Shown here: piece by piece, positions 35,571-47,840 of the stretch
Layout: each line of letters begins with the position of its first letter
Position numbering within the stretch: position 1 is the first letter of the stretch
NCBI RefSeq assembly: GCF_046630445.1
Contig: NC_092340.1
Span: 365,532,001-365,596,000 of the forward strand
DNA length: 64,000 bases
Direction: 5' to 3'
Origin: Rutidosis leptorrhynchoides
Taxonomy: Eukaryota > Streptophyta > Magnoliopsida > Asterales > Asteraceae
Program-made: the position numbers and the translations under genes
Notes under the pieces: model-generated
Seen by the model: the letters and a program-made list of their open reading frames with translations, nothing else
Database searches by the model: none
Told to the model about the DNA's origin: nothing

Positions 35571-37862
35571 TCAGTTGTTGTAAGGCCAAAAGTAGTTTTC
35601 TGAGCCATCTCTGCTTCGGCGTCCTCGGGGGTATTCCTGCTCAAATCGGCTCCTGGCATCCTGCATTGAAGCGTTAGTATCATAAATTGGGTAAGGTGGA
35701 GGTGGGTTTTCCGGATCAGTGTAGTATTGGGGCGTCAGACGTGTTGTGCCATAGTACTGATCGGGGTTGGAATAATATAACTCGGTGTTATGGTTATTCC
35801 AGTCAATACCATAACTGTTCCATCCCTGGTTATGCACTTGAGCAATCTGGCGTTGCTCCATATCTTGCTGACCCAACCTAATACTATTCATACTGTTAAC
35901 CTAATCATCCCAACCAGATTGAGACGGATACCAAGGACCTTGACCTTGAACATTTGTCTGGGCTTCCATTTCTGCTTCTTCTTCTACCTGCTGTTCCTGC
36001 TGCACGTTTGCTCCACTACTACTCACGCCACCTGCCACAAAAGGTACTAAATGCCCATTTCCATCCTTCGTAAGAATTTCAGCGTTGATATAAGAAATTT
36101 TCTTTAATGGTTTCATTACGTTAGTACACTCCATCAATTGGCTGAAATCTATGTCGAAGCGACGAGCAATCCTCGTGATATAGTGGCCTCCAAGAAGCAG
36201 CTTTTCTCTCCGTGTCTCGGTAGCGATGGCCGGAAAATAGTTTCCTATCAATCCAGGAATATCAGTATAGCAACCTCGTTTTATTTGATCCATTATCCAT
36301 AGATCCAATGTTTTAACCTTTTCGTTGCCTTCGACTCTTGCATTGAAAGTGCATGCAATAAGTCGATGAAGAAGTCTATCATCCAGGGATGCAATCTCAT
36401 TATACCTGTGTCTGCTCAATTTGAATGGTGTAGATGCATTCGGCCCACAAATTATTCGCCAATAAGCAATCTCATTAAAGGGATCTCGACCAATGTAATC
36501 GGAACCCCGCAAGTAATCACCCAATTGGTTGTCGGTAAGTTCCTCAAAAATCCCCAACACTCTGCACAACTCAAATCTACTTATCCCTCTATTTTCGCCC
36601 ACTAACCGAAACCGAAGGAAAGCATTTGACAAATAATCCCGAACATTATTAAACCGTACAGTTGAGTAAAATTCTTTTAACAACACCGGAAAAATTGGTT
36701 CGCGGATGCTAAAAATGTGCTCCCATGCGTAGGTAACGATCCTATCGTAGGGGATGGCTAGCAAACGGGAAACATGTTGATGCATATTTACCTCATCCAA
36801 TGGGCCCCAAATAAAGTACCACGTTGCATTTATAGGCCTACTGTTTATCCTATCAAATGTTTCTGCGTAATAGTTGTCGTTTTGAACCTGTGTCAACCAA
36901 ACTCGAGGATCATTTAGATCCTTCTCTTGTTCTTCGCCAGATGATGATGATGAATGTTGTTGCGGTGGTGGTGGTGGTGGAACCAAACCTGAGGTCCTCC
37001 CTCTCTTCGGTTGTCCTCTTCTGCTAGATTGTCCCTGCAAAACATAATAACACCAAACTAAAAGAACATAGAAACCGTTGTGTTAATGTTAGCTAAAAAC
37101 ATAACTAGATAGCAAGAGCACTTAATCATTCCATTCATAGTTCATAAGCATTATGATTCATTTAAGCAAAAGCGTATGTTCAAAATTTTTAACCAAAGTA
37201 AATGAAAGTCAACATAAACTTGCTAATACACTTTCAAAAAAAATGAAGATCACAAATTCGCAATTTAGCATCAACTTAGGACTTAGACATGTCGCGTTCA
37301 TAGGTCATAACATTTAAACTTGCATTCTAATGATACTAATCACAAATCATAACACAATTTTTCACAATTTTAGCTCAAAAGGACCATTATAACGCCACTA
37401 CATTATAGCATTCCATACCATCAATCCACTTCAAAAGGCTTAAACATGTGAGAAACTAGCATACATCTTTCATAAGAACATAACAATTCAAAGCATGCTA
37501 GAAATTCACCACAATTCAATTTATGACCCGGCCAAATTAACATCTTCATCATCAAAAACAATTAAACCTTTCACAAGCTTCATAAATATCATACACAACT
37601 CAATATCTTGACTTAATTACCCTAAATTCGGATTCAATTACTACAAACCCTAAAATCATGAGCATACCCCTAAAAACATGTAATTTTTGCAAAATCAAAA
37701 CAATATGGGTAATTAAACAACTAAGGTATGTTAATCTAAACATGAATCATGAAAATCAAACACCCCACACTTATCTTTCACCAATTTATACATATAAACA
37801 TACAATTCAAGTAAATGAGAAAGAAAAGTGTGAAAATGAAGTAACCATACCCTAGAAAACAT
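35571..37862 (-). pseudogene. Element B ORF3 (Athila ORF-1 family), spliced gene with one stop
   Basis: Proposed exon 1 is 37862-37851 (ATG plus three codons, donor AGG/GTATGG), intron 37850-37035 (816 bases, acceptor TTTTGCAG/GGACAA), exon 2 37034-35901, phase 0. Exon 2 keeps one frame for 377 codons and has no ATG of its own near its start, which supports the splice. The protein starts basic (RRGQPKRGRTSG), then proline-rich, then a long domain (WYFIWGPLDEVNMHQHVSR..., GDYLRGSDYIGRDPF, NYFPAI) typical of the Arabidopsis retrotransposon ORF-1 (Athila) group found after pol in the env-like place; its function is unknown. TAG at 35901-35903 is followed in frame by 109 more codons to 35571 (Pro/Tyr/Gln-rich), so the native protein was probably about 490 residues. 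No signal peptide or membrane segment seen. Confidence 0.72.
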
Positions 37863-38154
37863 GATTGGAGCTTGGAATTGATAGAAAAAATCACGAATTT
37901 GAAGTAAGAAATTAGGGTTTTTGGGAGTGGGTTCGTGTTTGGCAGAGAAAATATGATAGAAGTGTGTTTTGTGGATGAAAAATGGGTTGGATAACCCTTA
38001 AAACGCGTATTTTTTTTTCTGAGTCAGACATGTTGGACGGCGTCCAGATTGCTGGACGGCGTCCAACTTTAAAGAGTGGGGCGGCGTCCAGGTTTTTGGG
38101 ACGGCGTCCAGGTTTAAAATATGAGACGGCGTCCAGACCAGTGGGACGGCGTCC
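37851..38154 (-). promoter_or_regulatory. Candidate internal promoter and 5' UTR of ORF3 with palindrome array
   Basis: Six GGACGGCGTCC-type units start at 38035, 38054, 38079, 38099, 38124 and 38144; steps 19, 25, 20, 25, 20, as in the LTR. On the minus strand follow a weak TATA-like TTTTAAGG (near 38003), a telo-box AAACCCTAAT (37920 to 37911) typical of plant 5' UTRs, and the ORF3 ATG at 37862. Confidence 0.6.
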
Positions 38155-38322
38155 AGATTAACTACAAAATTCTGACCAAATTTTTCGACACTCGCCAGTT
38201 TATAATCCAAACGTAAATCATTTTGCACAAAACTAAAAACAATCGTACACACAATTCAAAATATTTACACCTGTGAACCATTTTTTTAACGAGTCGTTCA
38301 CCCAACTCGTCCCCATTTCGAT

Positions 38323-38655
38323 TTAAGCTTTGTTCTCGTAGTTGAGGCTAACCTCATCTTCGATTTCCAGGAGACCATCAACATAGTGCTTGACCCGGTG
38401 GCCATTCACTTTAAAAGTATCGCCCTTCCAGTTCACCATTTCAATTGTACCATAAGGGTACACCCTTCTAACAACAAATGGTCCCGACCATCGGGACTTA
38501 AGCTTTCCTGGTGATAACTTGAAACGAGAATTGTAAACAAGGACACGATCTCCTTCCATGAATTCCTTTGGATTTTTCAATCTCTTGTCGTGCCATTGTT
38601 TGGTTTTTTCTTTGTAAATTAGAGAGTTGTCATAGGCTTCAAGCCTCAACTCATC
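38323..38655 (-). pseudogene. Element B integrase C-terminal part
   Basis: In frame with the upstream RT-integrase part after TAA 38656-38658. About 110 codons: DELRLEAYDNSLIYKEKTK, then GDRVLVYNSRFKLSPGKLKS and the WSGPFVVRRVYPYG block of the integrase C-terminal domain. Relatives read Leu at the stop, so one substitution can explain it. The 168 bases to the array at 38154 hold nothing I recognise. Confidence 0.85.
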
Positions 38656-40983
38656 TTATTCATTTAACTGGGTCAAACGTAACCGACCCGCCTCTTGGTA
38701 ATCCAAATTACATGCCCTTAGCGCCCAATGCGCTTTGTGTTCAATCTCCAAAGGGAGATGGCATGCTTTTCCGTATACCATACGGAAAGGAGTGGTTCCA
38801 ATTGGTGTTTTGTAGGCCGTGCGAAAGGCCCACAATGCATCGTTTAACTTGACTGACCACTCTTTTGGATTTGCACCAACGGTCTTTTCAAGTATGCGTT
38901 TTAACGACCTGTTGGTATTCTCCACTTGCCCACTTGTTTGGGGATGATAAGATGTTGAAATTTTATGGATTACTCCATATCTCTTCAACACCTTTTCTAA
39001 TTGCTTGTTGCAAAAGTGGGTGCCCCGGTCACTGATAAGAGCTTTTGGCATGCCAAACCTAGAGAAAAGTTCCATCAAAAAGTTTACTACAACTCGGCCA
39101 TCATTTGTGGGGAGAGGTTTTGCCTCCGCCCATTTGGAAACATAATCAATGGCTACGAGTATGTAGAGATAAGAATGAGATTTTGGAAAGGGCCCCATAA
39201 AGTCAATTCCCCAAACATCGAACACCTCGCATACTTGGATGCTTTGTTGAGGCATTTCATCCCGTTTAGTGATTTGACCTGCCCGTTGGCACGCGTCACA
39301 AGCCTTACAAACGGCGTAGGCATCTTTGAATATTGTAGGCCAATAAAAATCGGCCTCGTAGACTTTCCTCCCCGTAATTTGGGGACCAAAGTGCCCACCC
39401 GTTGGACCACGGTGACAATCAAGAAGAATTTGAGTGCATTTCTTTCCCGAAACGCACCTCCGAATCATACCATCTGCGCAACGCCTAAAAAGATATGAAT
39501 CTTCCCAGAAGTAGTATTTCAGGTCACTAAAGAATTTTTTTCTTTTCTGATGTGACCAACCGGTTTCTAAGTACCCTCCAACAAGATAGTTGGCTATGTC
39601 AACAAACCAAGGATCATCGATTTTCTCAATTTTCATGAGATTTTTGTCCGAAAAGTTATCTTGGATAACAGTCTCATGGAGAACCTCAAGATTCGGGTTC
39701 TCAAGTCGAGAAAGGTGATCGGCAGCTAGGTTTTCGGCCCCCTTTTTGTCTTTAATATCAATGTCGAATTCTTGCAAAAGCAAGACCCAACGTATTAACC
39801 GGGGTTTAGCATCTTGCTTAGCAAGCAAGTACTTTAATGCTGAATGGTCTGTATAGACAACCGTCTTTGCTAGTACCAAATAAGATCGGAATTTATCAAA
39901 CGAAAAGACAATTGTCAGGAGTTCCTTCTCGGTGGTAGTGTAATTAAGTTGGGCTCCTTGCAATGTCTTACTAGCATAATAAATGGGCTGGAAATGTTTT
40001 TCAATTCTTTGCCCCAAGACGGCGCCAATAGCAAAGTCACTAGCATCACACATAAGTTCGAATGGGATTGACCAATTCGGCGATATGAGAATGGGTAATT
40101 GCGTGAGTTTTGTTTTAAGGAGGTTAAAGGCTTTGAGACACTCGTCCGTAAAGACAAATGGAGGGTCTTTCTCAAGAAGTTTGTTCATTGGGGTCGCAAT
40201 TTTAGAAAAATCTTTAATGAACCGACGGTAGAAACCGGCGTGCCCCAGAAAACTTCTTACACCTTTCACGTTCGACCGTGGTGGTAATTTAGCCATGAAT
40301 TCCACTTTAGCTCTGTCCACCTCCAGTCTCGCAGAGGAAATTTTATGACCTAAAACAATGCCCCCTCTTACCATAAAATGGCATTTTTTCCAGTTAAGTA
40401 CAAGATTAGATTCTTCACACCTTATCAACATACGCTCAAGATTATGAAGACATGAGTCAAAAGAATCACCGAAGACTAAAAAGTCATCCATGAATACTTC
40501 CATAAAGTCTTCAATCATATCATGAAAAATAGCTACCATACACCTTTGGAAGGTGGCAGGAGCATTGCATAAGCCAAAGGGCATACGTCGATAAGAGAAA
40601 GTACCATAAGGGCATGTAAAGGTGGTTTTCTCTTGGTCCTCGGGTGCTATAGGGATTTGGAAATATCCCGAGAAACCGTCAAGAAAACAATAAAAATTCT
40701 TTCCTGCCAACCTTTCCAACATTTGATCAATGTAAGGAAGGGGAAAATGGTCTTTTTGGGTAGCATCATTTAATTTTCTGTAATCAATACATACCCTCCA
40801 ACCCGTGATAGTCCTGGTGGAAATTAATTGATCGTTTTCATTGGTGATAACGGTCATGCCACCCTTTTTGGGTACACATTGGACCGGACTCACCCAAGGA
40901 CTAGCCGAAATTGGGTAAATAAGACCTGCATCAAGGAGTTTGACAATCTCCTTTTTAACGACTTCTTGCATATTAGGGTTCAG
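38656..40983 (-). pseudogene. Element B RT, RNase H and integrase core
   Basis: About 775 codons after the TGA at 40984-40986. [28 protein letters not shown], active site [11 protein letters not shown]. RNase [26 protein letters not shown]. Integrase: HHCC-type zinc region ([11 protein letters not shown]... CDACQRAG), core [37 protein letters not shown] with D, D and E all present. Within this span the frame is intact. Role: cDNA synthesis and integration. Confidence 0.9.
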
Positions 40984-41547
40984 TCACCTTTGTCTTTGTA
41001 CACATGGCTTATAGTTATCTTCCATTAAAATCTTATGCGTACAATAAGAGGGACTTATACCCTTGATGTCATGAATTTTCCACGCTAGAGCCGGTTTATG
41101 GGCTTTTAACATGGAAACAAGTTTAGACTTCTCACTTACAGAGAGTTCAGATGAAATGATAACCGGGAGAGTAGAATCCTCTTGAAGGTAAGCATATTCC
41201 AAGTGACTTGGAAGTGGCTTCAGTTCCAAAACGGGAGGTTCTTCAATCGATGTTTTACATCGGTACTCATTTTTTAAATCCAACTTTCTGTATTCTTCAT
41301 CATTTGGCTCATAACCGTTGGCCATCAAAGCGGTCAACATCTCCACTTCTTCCACCATGTTTTCTTCATCACCTTCAGCAAAAATGCATTCTCCCGAACC
41401 TTGCAATTCTGGAAATTCCTGCAACAACTCTGAATATGTGTCTACGGTTTGCAAATAATAACATTGATCATCAGTAGACTCGGGGTATTGCAGGGCATGG
41501 TCAACGGAAAAGGTGACCTTAATATCCTCAATGCTAAGGGTCAATTT
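40984..41547 (-). pseudogene. Element B protease-RT linker
   Basis: 188 codons between TAG 41548-41550 and TGA 40984-40986, same frame. Acidic linker, then KPLPSHLEYAYL and SEKSKLVSMLKAHKPALAWK, which precede RT in Athila polyproteins. The end reads CVQRQR then TGA where relatives have Arg (CGA), a CpG-type decay. Confidence 0.82.
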
Positions 41548-42411
41548 CTACCCATGAACATCTATCATAGCTCTAGCGGTATTGAGGAAAGGTCGACCCA
41601 ATATAAGAGGCACACGTGTGTCCTCCTCCATGCCCAAAATTACAAAATCGGCCAGAAATACTAGGGTACCCACTTTTACTAACATATTCTCTAAAATTCC
41701 ACGAGGGAATTTAACAGAACGGTCCGCTAGTTGAATTGCCATTCGGGTTGGTTTTAGTACCCCGGGGTCTAGCTTAACATATAATGAATAAGGCATCAAA
41801 TTAATGCTAGCCCCTAAATCCGCTAATGCTTTAATGCATTCCAAATCTCCTAGGAGACATGGTATGGTAAAACTTCCAGGATCTGCTAACTTCTTTGGTA
41901 TTTTGTTCATCAAAATTGCGGAACAATTAGCATTCATGGTGACGGATGAAATTTCCTCCATTTTCTTCCGATTAGTAAGTAAGTCTTTTAAGAACTTAGC
42001 ATACTTGGGCATACCTAAGATTAAATCAATGAAAGGCATATTTATGTTAATTTGTTTAAACATATCTAGAAATTTTGACCTTTCGGCCTCTAGCCTTTCT
42101 TGTTGTTGCTTTCTTGGGTATGGGAGCGGTGGTTGATATGGTTTCACTACGGGTTTCTCCCGTTCTTCCTTTTCAACCACTTGTTCCGGCTCCTTAACCG
42201 GTTCATCATTTCGGTTCAACGGAACACTTAAATCAGAATTTTCAAGCATTCTTGGAGCATCGTATGCTAAACCACTCCGTGTGGTAATAACATTGGCATG
42301 CTCATTTCGGGGGTTCTTATTGGTATCGCCCGGTAAACTTCCTGGTTTTCTCTCACTAAGTAAACTAGCTAAACCACTCATTTGCTTCTCCAGATTCTGA
42401 ATTGAGGCTTG
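41548..42411 (-). pseudogene. Element B gag end and aspartic protease
   Basis: In frame after the gag stop at 42412-42414. It reads a gag-protease linker (QASIQNLEKQMSGL, VITTRSGLAYD), a basic/proline segment (QPPLPYPRK), then the protease with LADLGASINLMP (the usual D-(S/L)-G-A site, here DLGA) and LILGRPFLNTARAMID. It ends at TAG 41548-41550. Both flanking stops fall in the same frame, so this is a point-mutated polyprotein and not a set of separate genes. Confidence 0.85.
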
Positions 42412-43767
42412 TTAGTTTCTAAACTGGTGTTCGTTTTTCTCGTTTGTTTGGTTTATGTTGGTGACAAGCTGAGTTTGTGATGCAATCAACTTTTCCAACA
42501 TACTCTCCAAATTTGACTTTTTCTCTTCCTGTTGGGGTTTTTGATAAAAACCCGGAGTTTGTTGTTGGAACCCACTACTTGACCCTTGTTGGTAATTGGA
42601 ATTTTGACCTTGAGGGTTGTAGGGGTTGTTGAAGTTTCGGTTAAACTGGGCTCTCCCTTGAAATTGATTATTATTTCTTTGACTTATGAAAGCCACTTCT
42701 TCTTTTTGAGCCATAGTTAAACCGGCATCACAATCGTTTCCTAAATGGAGTCCACCACAGTATTCACAACCTACTTTCATACTATGAATTTCCTTGGTGA
42801 TTTTGTCCATGTTTCGAGCAACACCGTCTATTTTCACACTTAGGGAACTAAGGTCATCATAAGAGCCGGTGCTTTGAACTTGAGCATTACGAGTAATTGG
42901 TCGTTCTTGATGCCACTCATGTGAATAATCGGCTAGCTTCTTGATTATCTCATAAGCCTCTTGCTCGGTTTTGTCCATGAGTGAACCTCCGGACGCTTGA
43001 TCAATGGAAATTCGGGTTGCAACATCACAACCCTTGTAAAAGATTTGGACTTTTTGGAAAGTATCCAAACCATGGTTTGGACAACCTCTCAGCATTTTGG
43101 AAAATCGATTCCATGCTTCGTACAAGGTTTCCATCGGCTTTTGACAGAATTGGGTAATTTCGTGTTGGAGTCTCGCGGACTTAGAAGCTGGAAAATATTT
43201 CTTAAGAAATTTTTCCAACATACCATCCCAAGTTTCTATCGTAGCCTCTGCCAATGAATCCAACCAACTTCGTGCTTCCCCGTGGAGTGTCCATGGGAAA
43301 AGTCTTAAAAATATGGCCTGGTCAGTTTCTGGTTTAAGTTTGAAAAGAAGACATATCTCTTGAAAAAGACGAATATGTTCGTTTGCATCTTCATTTGGAC
43401 CACCACTAAATTGACACCTGTTATTAATCATTTGGAGAATAGGTCCTTTTATTTCAAAATTTACCTCATCAGTGGATGGAGTAATGGCACTACCTTGTCC
43501 GGTTCGGGTTGCCTTCATCTTGGCCACCATTGATTGTCTTGGTACCACCGGTCTTGCTTCTCCTTCCATTTCAAATTTTGGAGAAGGAACGGGGTCACCA
43601 AATTTAGAATATCTCGGCTTGGTTGTACTTGATTCCGACTTAAAAGTTTCCTGCTTTGATGTAGACTCGAAAAGTTCAAGTACTTCTTTCGGGATCCTAC
43701 CAAACTTTCTATCAGGTTCCGTAAGCGGTGTAAGTAATGGAGAATCTGAACTTCGGGTATGTGGCAT
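42412..43767 (-). pseudogene. Element B gag
   Basis: Start placed at MPHTRSSDS (43767); a Met seven codons upstream (43788) is also possible. Capsid-like region about 110-290: QMINNRCQFSGGPNEDAN, WLDSLAEATIETWDGM, FLKKYFPASKSARLQHEI, IFYKGCD. A CX2C pair with a downstream H and C (CEYCGGLHLGNDC) forms a zinc knuckle at about 340. The rest is Asn/Gln-rich. It stops at TAA 42412-42414, directly followed in frame by the usual QASIQNLEKQM continuation, so a CAA-to-TAA change split the frame. Confidence 0.88.
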
Positions 43768-43788
43768 ATGCAACCTAAAATTTGTCAA

Positions 43789-43944
43789 TCACACAACTAA
43801 CAAAACTATTAAATGCACCGATTCTATAAGTCTAGAATTCAAAGACTATTAATAATTTAAAATAATTAAGAAACTACTTAATCACAAATTAGTCAATAAT
43901 TCTATTTTGACACAAAACTGTCCCCGACAGCGGCGCCAAAAACT
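43789..43944 (-). promoter_or_regulatory. PBS and leader of element B
   Basis: TGGCGCCGCTGTCGGGGA (43938 to 43921, minus) fits the tRNA-Asp primer used by Athila elements. A short AT-rich leader leads to gag. Confidence 0.85.
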
Positions 43945-45622
43945 TGATGTGCGAAATCAGGTATATAAATTATTGTATGGAAAAATACCGGTTAAAAAGA
44001 CTGTTACACACTAACGGACAGTGTACCCGATCTTGTAGTAGTATAAATAATGGTTTAGTTTCGTGTATCGTTCCAAGGACAGTTGTATTAGCCAAACTAG
44101 AATTAGAAACTATATTATGATTAACTAAGTAAGTGAAACTTAAAAGTACAAGATATTATGTTTTTATGGCTATTTAACGATTTAGCCAAACCAGAGAAGG
44201 TTAAAAAGTAAAAACAATATTTTTGGTCTTTTAAGTTTATAATGAAAACAAGTGCAAAGAAAGTAAGTAAGATAGTTTGATTTAAATCAAAGAGATGAAA
44301 TGTTCATCTAGATATTTTACCCTCGGTATTGGATGTAAGTTTTGCTATTAAGGCCTGATTGAATGATTATGTGTGTAAGTTATCTAATAAGTTTACTAAG
44401 AGTTCTCTTAAATAAACACGCAAACACAATTACAAGATCAAGGGTTCCCTTTTCTCTATAGTTCTCGTGTTTGTAATCAAATAACTATGATATATGCTAA
44501 TCACCTAACTCGACCCGCAAAGAGTTCTCTTTAGCGAGTACTCAAACTAGAAGTACTAAGTGAGGGTTCCCTATTACCTAGACTTTTTCGTTTGTGACTA
44601 GTTGATTATCAAGATCAAAGACTTAAATAACAATTGTCTTTGCGTTCACTCTACACAATTCATTCCTATATCGTTTAATCGTATTGATCTAATTTACCCC
44701 TTGGTCCGGTTTAGTAAACAATCAATCTAAGACAAGTTGATTGTAAATCAATATGATACATCAACAAGAGTTCTCTATATCAACAACATATCAATTAACT
44801 AGATAAAAATGATTAAACATCAATAAGCATGGTATTTTAATTCAAGCTTCAATCTTTCACACATATTACATACAATCAATAGGATTACATCCAATACCTC
44901 AGTTATTAATCTAGACAAATATTATAGAAACTAGCCAACAATCATGGTAACAGACAACATAACAATCAGATTATCAATGGAAATCATTGCTTTAGAACAA
45001 GAAATAACCTACAAGAACAATGAGTTCTTGGATGAAGAAGGTTTTGATCTTTGATGCCTTGATGTTGAGCCTCTTCCAAGAGCTTGGAGTTCTCCAATAT
45101 TGCTCCCAAAATTCGTCTCTGTACTCTCTGGTTCGTAACTGGTAAAACTGGTCTTCAATCATGAGTTATAAAGTGGAGAAAGTAGGTCAGAAAGTCAAAA
45201 GTTTGCTGAAACCTACTTCTGGACGGCGTCCTAGATTCTGGACGGCATCCCAATTTGAAAGTTTGGATGGCGTCCCAACAATTTGGACGGCGTCCTAGTT
45301 TGAAAAGCTGGACGGCGTCCCATATGTTTGGACGGCGTCCCATTGTACTGAAGTTTACTGTTTCGTTTTCTTGCAATCTTACTTCAAATGGACGTCCCAA
45401 TCATCTGAAGCCCTTTTTTACCATTTTAGAGCGCTAAATTGACCTTAACTTATATCGGGATCAACCACGGTCATAAATCATCAAAACTCTTTACAAATCA
45501 CTCTCCGATACACATTTGCATATCTTGGCCTGTCACTTGTAGAAACGCTTTCATTATCCTTGATTCGAGAGTATTTTACACGATATTGTGATAGATATAT
45601 ATAATGTTATTGAGCAATATCA
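43945..45622 (-). repeat. 5' LTR of element B
   Basis: 1678 bp partner of 22493-24174. Palindrome units start at 45221, 45240, 45265, 45285, 45310 and 45330 (steps 19, 25, 20, 25, 20), with a reduced GGACGTCC at 45390; TTTATAA (minus) is at 45173-45167. Confidence 0.92.
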
Positions 45623-45693
45623 ATATGCCATGTAAGACTCCATGCACATAGCTTGTCTAACATATAAGCAAACAGCGGAAGACTTCTAGGAAC

Positions 45694-46212
45694 CTGAGAA
45701 TAAACATGCTAACAAGTGTCAACACAAAGGTTGGTGAGTTCATAGTTTTAGTGTTTCGCATAATCTGTATATAAAGGTGGACCACAAGATTTCAGTTGTT
45801 TCATCCAGAAACGTTTATCAAAATATTCTACAAGATTGAGCACCCTGGTAACTAAGCTTTAACGTTATAATAAGTACCCCTGTTTTAACATACATGCAAC
45901 CAACATATACAATACATGCAAACCAACGTGTACTAAATTCAAATAGCATACGTCTGTTTTATAGTTCAGGCTAGGGTTTCTATACCTGGAACAGACGGGG
46001 ATGTCAAGCCCTATGGATCCATATACAACTACTCGCGCCCACCAATTCTTATAAATGGCAGTTACTAGTTACCAAAGCTAAGGGATTTTCGGTTCAAACT
46101 CGGTGTAGAATTTAGTATGTACTTGTATCCATTGCGTTTAAAATAAAGTGCATGTATTCTCAGCCCAAAAATATATTGCAAAAGCAATTAAAAAGGGAGC
46201 AATGAAACTCAC
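45694..46212 (-). other. Candidate leader intron in solo LTR D
   Basis: CTAAG/GTGAGT donor at 46212, TTATTCTCAG/GTTCC acceptor ending at 45694, 519 bases, minus. Confidence 0.45.
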
Positions 46213-47318
46213 CTTAGCAGCACACAAGGTCATTCATCAAAAAGTGACCGTAACTCGGAATGCAAGATTAACCGTAGATCTCAACCTAGAGAACATATGT
46301 TGGTCAATACATGTCTAATAAGCTAGGTTGGGTCATAGTGTATCACAATCCTAATGCTCGAGACTGACATGAAAAAGCTAACAAAAGTCATCTCAAAAGT
46401 CAACCTGACCCAATATGATCTTTAAATCTATACATGTTTATTATCATAGTATAAGTCTTGATAATTGAACGAATGTATAGTTTATCAAACTCAAAATATT
46501 ATTTATTTCAGGAGCTATATTATATTTGAATTATCATGGCAATCGAAAATATTTTATTATTTCACATAACTTTCCAATACTTGTAAAATCAGATTATAGT
46601 GTTTATAAAGCTTTAAAACATGATAAGACAGTCAACTTTGACAATTGTTCAATAAGACGAGACGTGCTTTATATAGAAATTCATTTACTCGATTAGTAAT
46701 ATTTGAAAATCCAATTTATTAATCTCATAAACAAGTTGTTTAAATATTAATTTACAATTTCAAACACAATTTCAATTAACATCTAACATAATTCAGTTGT
46801 CCATATCTTTTAATCCGTTCATCGAATTCACGCAATTTCTAAATGAAAAGTTAATAATTTTTCGCCAGCTTTTCAAAAACATGTATATCATATACCTTTT
46901 ACCAGTATTATATGTATTTAATTCGTGATTCATTATAAACTGTTTAGCGAGGAAATTTAGCATACAAGCATGTATAAATATATATAATCGAGCACTAGAC
47001 ATGGATACACAATTAATATATAAAAGATAAAATATGAGTGCTTACGTATCAATATTAAGATTCAATATTGTAGGAAAGTACGTAGACGTAACAGAGATGA
47101 TAAACACTAGATTTGATTTGTAAACAATACCCACGAACATTACCCATAACTTCCATAGTTATAACCCATAATTTCCTTAGCTCTATCTCGTTTGAAAACC
47201 CATTTTAAAAGTGACACGCTCATGACCTCGTCGTAGTATTTTATGTATAAATAATAATAATACTAATACTACTAATAATGATAAGATTAATAATAATATT
47301 AATCTTAATAATAATATA

Positions 47319-47322
<4 letters not shown>

Positions 47323-47378
<56 letters not shown>
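47323..47378. repeat. (TA)n microsatellite in LTR D leader
   Basis: About 28 AT units, at the place where LTR A has a TTA repeat. Confidence 0.9.
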
Positions 47379-47381
<3 letters not shown>

Positions 47382-47435
47382 TACAGAGAGAGATAGATGT
47401 ATTTGTGTATGTGTCTCGAAGCCAAAACTGATCGA

Positions 47436-47512
47436 CTTTATAGATGTTTTGTGGAATCAGTCCCCATGCGATCGCATGGGGTTTTAGTGTGTAGGCCATG
47501 CGATCGCATGGC
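47436..47512 (-). promoter_or_regulatory. LTR D promoter: two perfect palindromes and TATA
   Basis: GCCATGCGATCGCATGGC (47495-47512) and a 20-base palindrome with the same core (47462-47481), centres 32 bases apart; CTATAAAG (47443 to 47436, minus) follows about 30 bases on. Same layout as LTR A. Confidence 0.65.
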
Positions 47513-47624
47513 TTCATTTTACAGCTCACATCATTTTTTGTCCTACGCTTGTCGACATATTTATTAATTATATTTATAATATATAATTTATATAATTAAT
47601 TATATATTATATTAAATTCACGTG

Positions 47625-47840
47625 CATAGTTGACTTGTAATTTTTGTTCCTATATGTCGTACGTCGTCACTCGACTTATGTCCCGGTTCCGGTTTCTCGA
47701 ACGCATTTTCGTATGCTTAGAAAACTTGCATTTTACTTTTCGTGACTCGTACTCTTGTCAATATATAGTCTTAAATTATCCATAAACTATACCACTCAAA
47801 GTATATCTTAAACTTTCGAGTATTTTGGTCATTTACTTCT
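47625..47840 (-). repeat. U3 module of LTR D shared with Athila-type element F
   Basis: Blocks GTGCATAGTTGACT, CCCGGTTCCGG, TCGAACGC, TTTCGTA and ACTCTTGTCA appear in the same order here, in LTR A (about 331-482, plus) and in LTR F (about 62630-62850). Confidence 0.6.

Larger units (their letters stand above)
22493..45622 (-). mobile_element. Element B: Athila-type Ty3 retrotransposon, split by C
   Basis: Without C it is about 13.45 kb, with LTRs at 22493-24174 and 43945-45622 and TSD atatg (22488-22492 and 45623-45627). Minus orientation: 5' LTR right, PBS TGGCGCCGCTGTCGGGGA (43938 to 43921, tRNA-Asp type), gag, protease, RT, RNase H, integrase, ORF3, PPT, 3' LTR left. The PBS type, gag and ORF3 fit the Athila lineage. 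Four stops interrupt the gag-pol frame. Confidence 0.92.

Noticed and set aside
36366..36605. Plus-strand frames across B gag, pol and ORF3
   Set aside because: Antisense shadows of conserved coding sequence.
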